A stretch of DNA of 8,638 bases, taken from an uncultured Bacillota bacterium. Its GTDB lineage: Bacteria; Bacillota; Dehalobacteriia; UBA4068. Made by a program: the position numbers and the translations under genes. How positions within the stretch are numbered: the first letter of the stretch is position 1; every line of letters begins with the position of its first letter. A model generated the notes under the pieces. That model worked only from the letters and a program-made list of their open reading frames with translations. It was not told the DNA's origin and did not search any database. Location of the stretch: positions 1 through 8,638 of the forward strand of contig CAKRYM010000053.1 in the NCBI GenBank assembly GCA_934427095.1, written 5' to 3'. Of this stretch, positions 4,902 through 8,638 are shown in pieces.

Positions 4902-6653
4902 ATGGCTTATGATTCTTTTACCCTGGACGCAATCGTTCAGGAAATAAAACCCCTGCTTATCCAAGGGAAAATTAACCGTATTCATCAACCTGACCCGCAT
5001 ACGGTCTTGCTGCGCATTCATAGTCAGTCTGGCCAACGGAAACTATTGCTTTCTGCTCATCCAGATCATGGCCGCTTAGTCATAACTCAAAGCAGCCCGG
5101 AAAATCCGGCCAAAGCGCCTATGTTTTTGATGGTACTAAGAAAATGGTTGGAGAATGCTCGCATACAGGATATTGTTTGCACCCCTGGAGAGCGTGTAGC
5201 CTGTTTATGCTTAGAAACCAGAGATGAGCTGGGCGACCCACGCCAACTGAAGCTCATCATCGAAATTATGGGCAAGCATAGCAATATCATTTTAGTCAAT
5301 GAAGAAAACGCCATTATCGACGGGATACGCCGTTATAATAGCAGCCTATCCCGTTACCGGGAAGTATTGCCAGGCAAGCCCTATTTGCCACCGCCTCCCA
5401 TGCATAAACTATCCTTTCCCCTGGTAGATGAAAACGCCTTAGCTGAGGTGCTGTGGGAAGCGCCGGGGCAAACGGTTGAGAGCCAGCTTAAAGCCAAATT
5501 CAAAGGGATGTCACCACTATTAACCTCCCATTTGCTGGCAAAGGCTGGGCTAACAAAAGATACGCTCACCGAATCTCTGGGGCTGCGGGAAATCACTTTG
5601 CTTCAGCAGGAAATGACGCAGATACAGCAAATGCAACAGAACAATGCTTACCAGCCTTGCCAGCGGATCAAGCAAGGAATTATTCAAGATTTCGCCCCCA
5701 TGATTCCCGCCTGTTGGCCTAAAGAGGAATGCCAGCCGCTTGCCTCGATGAATGAAGCGGTTGACCTCTTTTACCAGGCGAAAGAAGCCGCTCAAGCTTT
5801 CCGCACCCGACAAAATGCTTTAGGAAAAATCCTGCGGCATCATATTACCCGGATGCTGAAAAAAATTGGCTTAGAAGAGCGGGATCTTTATCAATGTGAA
5901 GCAGCTGAAGAATATAAAACTGCTGGAGATCTGTTGGCCGCCAATCTCTGGTACTTGGAAAAAGGAGCTGCCCAAGTGGAATTGCCTTCTTTTGAAGATC
6001 CGGAACAACGGGTTGTCGTAACCATGGACCCAGCCAAAACGCCACAGGAAAACGTACAGCAGTATTATCGTCGTTATGCTAAAGCAAAAAAAGCACGCGG
6101 CGCCATTGAACAACAACTTACCGCAAACCGGGAAGAGCTTTATGAACTGCAAACCATGGAGCAGGCTCTTACTGACGCAGACAGTACTGAGGACTTAATT
6201 GCTCTGGAAAAAGAGGCCATAGCCGGTGGTTATTTACGTGCAATGGACAAAGGGAAAGGCAAAGGGCAAGAAAAACAGCCCGCCCCCCTGCAACCCAGAA
6301 AAGTGATTACCAAAGAAGGCTTTGTGATTCTCATTGGCCGCAACAATAAACAAAACGATAAGCTAAGCTTAAGGATGGCTAAACCAGAGGATATTTGGCT
6401 CCATGCCCAAAAAATACCGGGATCTCATGTCATTATCCAAAAAGAAGGGAGAGAAATTCCTTCTACCGTGCTGGAAGAAGCAGCAGCCTACGCTGCTTGG
6501 TTTAGTAAGGGCCGTGAGGCAGGTCACGTTGCCGTGGATTGGGTGGAAGCCGATAAGCTAAAAAAGCCAGCTGGCGCCCGCCCTGGTTTTGTAACCTATA
6601 CGGGGCAAAAAACACTGTATGTTCAGGCCAAAGAACCAGAAAAATACGCATAA
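4902..6653 (+). CDS. rqcH: Ribosome-associated quality control factor RqcH (NFACT family, formerly fibronectin-binding protein A)
   Basis: RqcH binds stalled 50S subunits carrying peptidyl-tRNA and recruits alanyl-tRNA to add C-terminal alanine tails that mark the peptide for degradation. The 583-residue product has the bacterial RqcH architecture. An NFACT-N domain (about 4-200) includes MFLMVLRKWLENARI (74-88), DELGD (108-112) and EIMGKHSNIILV (121-132). A helix-hairpin-helix-like GMSPLLTSHLLAKAGL (202-217) follows, then a long charged coiled-coil region (about 285-445). A low-complexity linker, GKGKGQEK, is at 451-458. The NFACT-R domain (about 465-575) has ILIGRNNKQNDKLSLRMAKPEDIWLHAQKIPGSHVII (476-512). 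An NFACT-C domain is absent, as in Bacillus. The pair usually written Asp97-Arg98 reads Glu97-Arg98 here. The start has GGAG five bases upstream. The gene stands alone between its own promoter and a strong terminator. Confidence 0.96.
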   Translation: MAYDSFTLDAIVQEIKPLLIQGKINRIHQPDPHTVLLRIHSQSGQRKLLLSAHPDHGRLVITQSSPENPAKAPMFLMVLRKWLENARIQDIVCTPGERVACLCLETRDELGDPRQLKLIIEIMGKHSNIILVNEENAIIDGIRRYNSSLSRYREVLPGKPYLPPPPMHKLSFPLVDENALAEVLWEAPGQTVESQLKAKFKGMSPLLTSHLLAKAGLTKDTLTESLGLREITLLQQEMTQIQQMQQNNAYQPCQRIKQGIIQDFAPMIPACWPKEECQPLASMNEAVDLFYQAKEAAQAFRTRQNALGKILRHHITRMLKKIGLEERDLYQCEAAEEYKTAGDLLAANLWYLEKGAAQVELPSFEDPEQRVVVTMDPAKTPQENVQQYYRRYAKAKKARGAIEQQLTANREELYELQTMEQALTDADSTEDLIALEKEAIAGGYLRAMDKGKGKGQEKQPAPLQPRKVITKEGFVILIGRNNKQNDKLSLRMAKPEDIWLHAQKIPGSHVIIQKEGREIPSTVLEEAAAYAAWFSKGREAGHVAVDWVEADKLKKPAGARPGFVTYTGQKTLYVQAKEPEKYA

Positions 6654-6656
6654 AGG

Positions 6657-6701
6657 AAAACCGCTTTGTCTTAATCAGACAAAGCGGTTTTTATCTTTTT
6701 T
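6657..6701. terminator. Intrinsic terminator between convergent rqcH and MBL-fold gene, probably bidirectional
   Basis: AAAACCGCTTTGTC (6657-6670) and GACAAAGCGGTTTT (6678-6691) form a perfect 14-base stem with a seven-base loop, starting three bases after the rqcH stop codon. On the plus strand the T-rich stretch continues to 6701. On the minus strand the same stem ends in TTTT, so it can also stop transcripts of the relA-dtd-MBL operon, whose last stop codon is at 6712. Confidence 0.93.
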
Positions 6702-6711
6702 CCCAAAAAAC

Positions 6712-7359
6712 TTATAGGCTGCGTTCCGCCAGACGGAAATAAGGATTCTTTTCCACTTCTTCCCCTAGGACAGAGGATGGACCGTGGCCAGGCAAAACCT
6801 GTAAAGTAGGGTCAAGAGGTTTCAGTTTCTCCCGCAAGGAGCGGAAAAGAGCAGCTTGATCCCCGCCAATCAAATCACTCCGGCCAACCGACATTTTGAA
6901 CAGCGTATCTCCGGTCAACAGAAAATCCTCACAAAGCAAACAAATACCGCCAGGGGTATGGCCGGGAGTATGGATTACCTTTACCGTTAAGTTCCCCACC
7001 TGAAGCACATCTCCATCGTGCAACAGACCAGCAGCATGTCCACCTGTACCGGTTCGCCCAAAGGCAGTGGACAGATTCAACTCTGGATTTTGTAAAAACT
7101 CCCCGTCCGCTTCATGAATATAAATAGGCGCACCAGTCAATTCCTGCATTTCCACATTGCCGCCAATATGGTCCCAATGTCCATGGGTATCCACAATCAT
7201 GATAACTTCTGCGCCGGCTTCATCGATCTTTCCTTTGATCTCATCCGCCCAGCCGCCAGGATCTACTACCATGGCTTTTTTGGTTTCTGCACAAATCAAC
7301 ACATGGCAATTGGCCCCGAGTATCCCCGCTGCCATCGAAATGATCTGATATTTGCTCAT
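6712..7359 (-). CDS. MBL-fold metallohydrolase, glyoxalase II-like
   Basis: The 215-residue cytosolic protein carries the complete metallo-beta-lactamase-fold metal site: THGHWDH (58-64, His59, His61, Asp63, His64), HTPGHTPGG (His134), TGDTLF (Asp151) and PGHG (His192). GRSDL at 160-164 is typical of the short glyoxalase II-like (YqgX/GloC) branch. Relatives hydrolyse S-lactoylglutathione or similar thioesters, but many have no assigned substrate, so the natural substrate here is open. There is no signal peptide. AAGGAG five bases before the ATG lies inside dtd, and the ATG overlaps the dtd stop by four bases (ATGA), indicating translational coupling. It is the last gene of the relA-dtd operon, an arrangement seen in other Firmicutes. 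Confidence 0.93.
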   Translation of the reverse strand: MSKYQIISMAAGILGANCHVLICAETKKAMVVDPGGWADEIKGKIDEAGAEVIMIVDTHGHWDHIGGNVEMQELTGAPIYIHEADGEFLQNPELNLSTAFGRTGTGGHAAGLLHDGDVLQVGNLTVKVIHTPGHTPGGICLLCEDFLLTGDTLFKMSVGRSDLIGGDQAALFRSLREKLKPLDPTLQVLPGHGPSSVLGEEVEKNPYFRLAERSL

Positions 7360-7805
7360 ATTTTCTCCTTACTTTCCAAAATAATGGTGGTAGGCCCATC
7401 ATTGGCGATCTCCACCAGCATATCTGTGCGAAAGACACCGGTCTGTACAGGGATTCCCTCTTCCCGTAGATATTGCACATACAGTTCATATAGCTGATCT
7501 GCAATGGCGGGCTCAGCCGCCTGGGTAAACCCAGGCCTGTTTCCCCGGCTGGTATCTGCATAGAGGGTAAACTGGGAAACAACCAAGGCTTCCCCACCTA
7601 CATCCTTCAAGGAAAGATTCAATTTCCCCGCTTCATCCGGGAATATCCGCATATTGGCAGTTTTGTGGGCGCAATACTCCGCTTCCTGCGGACCATCGCC
7701 TTTTGCCACCCCCAGTAAGATGGCAAACCCTTTGCCAATCTGACCGCAAGGCTTTCCTTCACTACTCACCGCAGCATGGGTTACTCTCTGAATTAACGCT
7801 CGCAT
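7356..7805 (-). CDS. dtd: D-aminoacyl-tRNA deacylase
   Basis: Dtd removes D-amino acids, and also glycine, wrongly attached to tRNA, using an RNA-based mechanism in the cytoplasm. The 149-residue length is standard. It starts MRALIQRVTHAAV, as homologues do. The two cross-subunit active-site motifs are present: SQFTLYAD (77-84, the SQ-x-T motif) and NDGPTT (135-140, with the Gly-cisPro pair at 137-138). RGNRPGFTQAA (87-97) is also conserved. The ATG at 7805 lies eight bases after the relA stop. Its ribosome binding site is GGAG within the last relA codons, 11 bases upstream, which is somewhat far. The downstream MBL-fold gene overlaps by four bases. The relA-dtd pairing is a common Firmicutes arrangement. 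Confidence 0.97.
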   Translation of the reverse strand: MRALIQRVTHAAVSSEGKPCGQIGKGFAILLGVAKGDGPQEAEYCAHKTANMRIFPDEAGKLNLSLKDVGGEALVVSQFTLYADTSRGNRPGFTQAAEPAIADQLYELYVQYLREEGIPVQTGVFRTDMLVEIANDGPTTIILESKEKI

Positions 7806-7813
7806 AAGTTATT

Positions 7814-8638
7814 TTACTCCGTTTCTTCTCGATGATGGAAACGATGCAGCATACGGCGAACTTCCTGTACACCCTTAACACGTCCAACGCGCTGCATCAA
7901 ATATTCAAACTGCTCTAGGGATTTCACTTCAAGTTTCAGCCATATCCTAGCGCGGTTCGTCTTTTTATCCACCGTGACTCGAACGCCATTTACCGGCGTC
8001 TTGGTTTCTGCCATGACATTCATGATATCCATGGTTAAACGATCCCGGTCGCTGCTGAAAACCTCCATTTCTGCCTGGTAAACGCCAGCACTCACATTAC
8101 CCCATTGAACATTAATGATGCGTTCAGGCTCCGTAGCCTGATAACGCTGGGCATTGGGGCAATCCGCATGGTGGACAGAAATTCCCCGACCTTTAGTCAC
8201 ATAGCCGATAATAGGTTCCCCTGGCAAGGGCTTGCAGCAAGCCGCCAAATGAACCATGGGATTATTCAATCCATCCACGATAATACTATCAGACCCACGG
8301 TTAGCGGCGCGTTCTGGCTGCAAAGCAAGCTCATCATCCTCATCAAGATCCTTAATATATTCATCCCGATAACGCTGAGCAATGGTAGCCGCATTGATGG
8401 AGCTATCGCCAATACCGGCAAACAAATCCTCCATTGTGGCGCAATTATACCGCTTAGCCAGTTCGGCCAAGGGTTCATCCGTCAGCACCTGGGAAGAAGT
8501 CAAGTTAAACTTTCTGAGCTCACGTTCTAAGGCGTCTTTGCCCAATAAGATATTTTCATCTCGCTGTTCCTTACGGAACCACTGTCGGATACGATTCTTA
8601 GCCTGTTGGGTCTTACAGATGTTCAGCCAATCCCGGCT
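7814..8638 (-). CDS. relA: RelA/SpoT family (p)ppGpp synthetase/hydrolase, C-terminal regulatory part only
   Basis: 274 codons plus stop are in the window and the frame stays open to the right edge, so the hydrolase, synthetase and TGS domains lie outside. The visible part begins SRDWLNICKTQQAKNRIRQWFRKEQRDENILLGKDALERELRK, the segment that follows TGS in long Rel proteins. A helical region runs to about 110 (counting from the window edge). The zinc-finger/conserved-cysteine domain HLAACCKPLPGEPIIGYVTKGRGISVHHADC at 130-160 keeps His130, Cys134, Cys135, His156 and Cys160. An ACT/RRM domain (about 186-262) and a short basic tail end the protein. These domains couple the enzyme to the ribosome and sense uncharged tRNA. 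Internal TTG or ATG codons near 8545 are not starts, since homology extends across them. dtd follows after eight bases. Confidence 0.95.
   Translation of the reverse strand, partial: SRDWLNICKTQQAKNRIRQWFRKEQRDENILLGKDALERELRKFNLTSSQVLTDEPLAELAKRYNCATMEDLFAGIGDSSINAATIAQRYRDEYIKDLDEDDELALQPERAANRGSDSIIVDGLNNPMVHLAACCKPLPGEPIIGYVTKGRGISVHHADCPNAQRYQATEPERIINVQWGNVSAGVYQAEMEVFSSDRDRLTMDIMNVMAETKTPVNGVRVTVDKKTNRARIWLKLEVKSLEQFEYLMQRVGRVKGVQEVRRMLHRFHHREETE

Noticed and set aside
8105..8530. A 141-codon plus-strand frame opposite relA, and a similar 127-codon one at 7114-7497 opposite dtd and the MBL-fold gene
   Set aside because: Both lie fully antisense to confidently assigned genes and show no motif, ribosome binding site or promoter.
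8543..8545. A TTG start giving a short stand-alone protein with only the RelA zinc-finger and ACT domains
   Set aside because: The frame continues upstream to the window edge with sequence typical of long Rel proteins, so this is an internal codon of a truncated-by-window gene.
1..8638. Search for CRISPR repeats, transposase genes, tRNA or rRNA genes, toxin-antitoxin pairs or a defence island
   Set aside because: No repeated spacers, no terminal inverted repeats around a transposase, no cloverleaf-like sequence and no foreign-looking genes were seen. Nearly all of the DNA is accounted for by housekeeping genes.

Overview
The window is a compact stretch of bacterial housekeeping chromosome with no mobile element, CRISPR array, RNA gene or prophage signal that I can see. 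Gene content and order point to the Firmicutes. The run yicC, (mihF), remA, gmk, rpoZ, coaBC and the pair relA-dtd are classic Firmicutes neighbourhoods. The presence of both a RemA (DUF370) gene and an actinobacterial-type integration host factor (mIHF) gene in one operon, together with roughly balanced base composition, makes me favour Negativicutes or a related deep Firmicutes lineage. That assignment is inference, not something the sequence proves.

Layout from left to right. Bases 1-1117 (minus strand) hold the N-terminal 372 codons of a class B penicillin-binding protein whose 3' end lies outside the window. Bases 1169-4703 (minus strand) are a tightly packed operon read as yicC, mihF-like, remA, gmk, rpoZ, coaBC, with overlaps or gaps of a few bases at most joints. 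The gap between coaBC and the penicillin-binding protein gene holds a terminator-like hairpin whose 3' arm is also the Shine-Dalgarno sequence of the penicillin-binding protein gene. Bases 4704-4901 are a divergent promoter region. Bases 4902-6653 (plus strand) encode RqcH (NFACT family). A strong, probably bidirectional terminator follows, and then a convergent minus-strand operon, relA (C-terminal part only), dtd and a metallo-beta-lactamase-fold hydrolase (7814-8638, 7356-7805, 6712-7359).

Functionally the genes cover GMP phosphorylation (gmk), coenzyme A synthesis (coaBC), RNA polymerase omega subunit (rpoZ), nucleoid and transcription regulators (mihF-like, remA), RNA turnover (yicC), ribosome rescue by alanine tailing (rqcH), tRNA proofreading (dtd), the stringent response (relA) and cell-wall synthesis (penicillin-binding protein). 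A recurring theme is growth-rate and translation-quality control: relA and gmk both sit on guanine nucleotide metabolism, and dtd, rqcH and yicC act on translation or RNA quality. This grouping is common in Firmicutes and I see no clear new system. The items most worth a second look are the hairpin that fuses terminator, ribosome binding site and start codon before the penicillin-binding protein gene, the joint presence of mIHF and RemA in one operon, and the glutamate in place of aspartate at the RqcH tRNA-contact pair.
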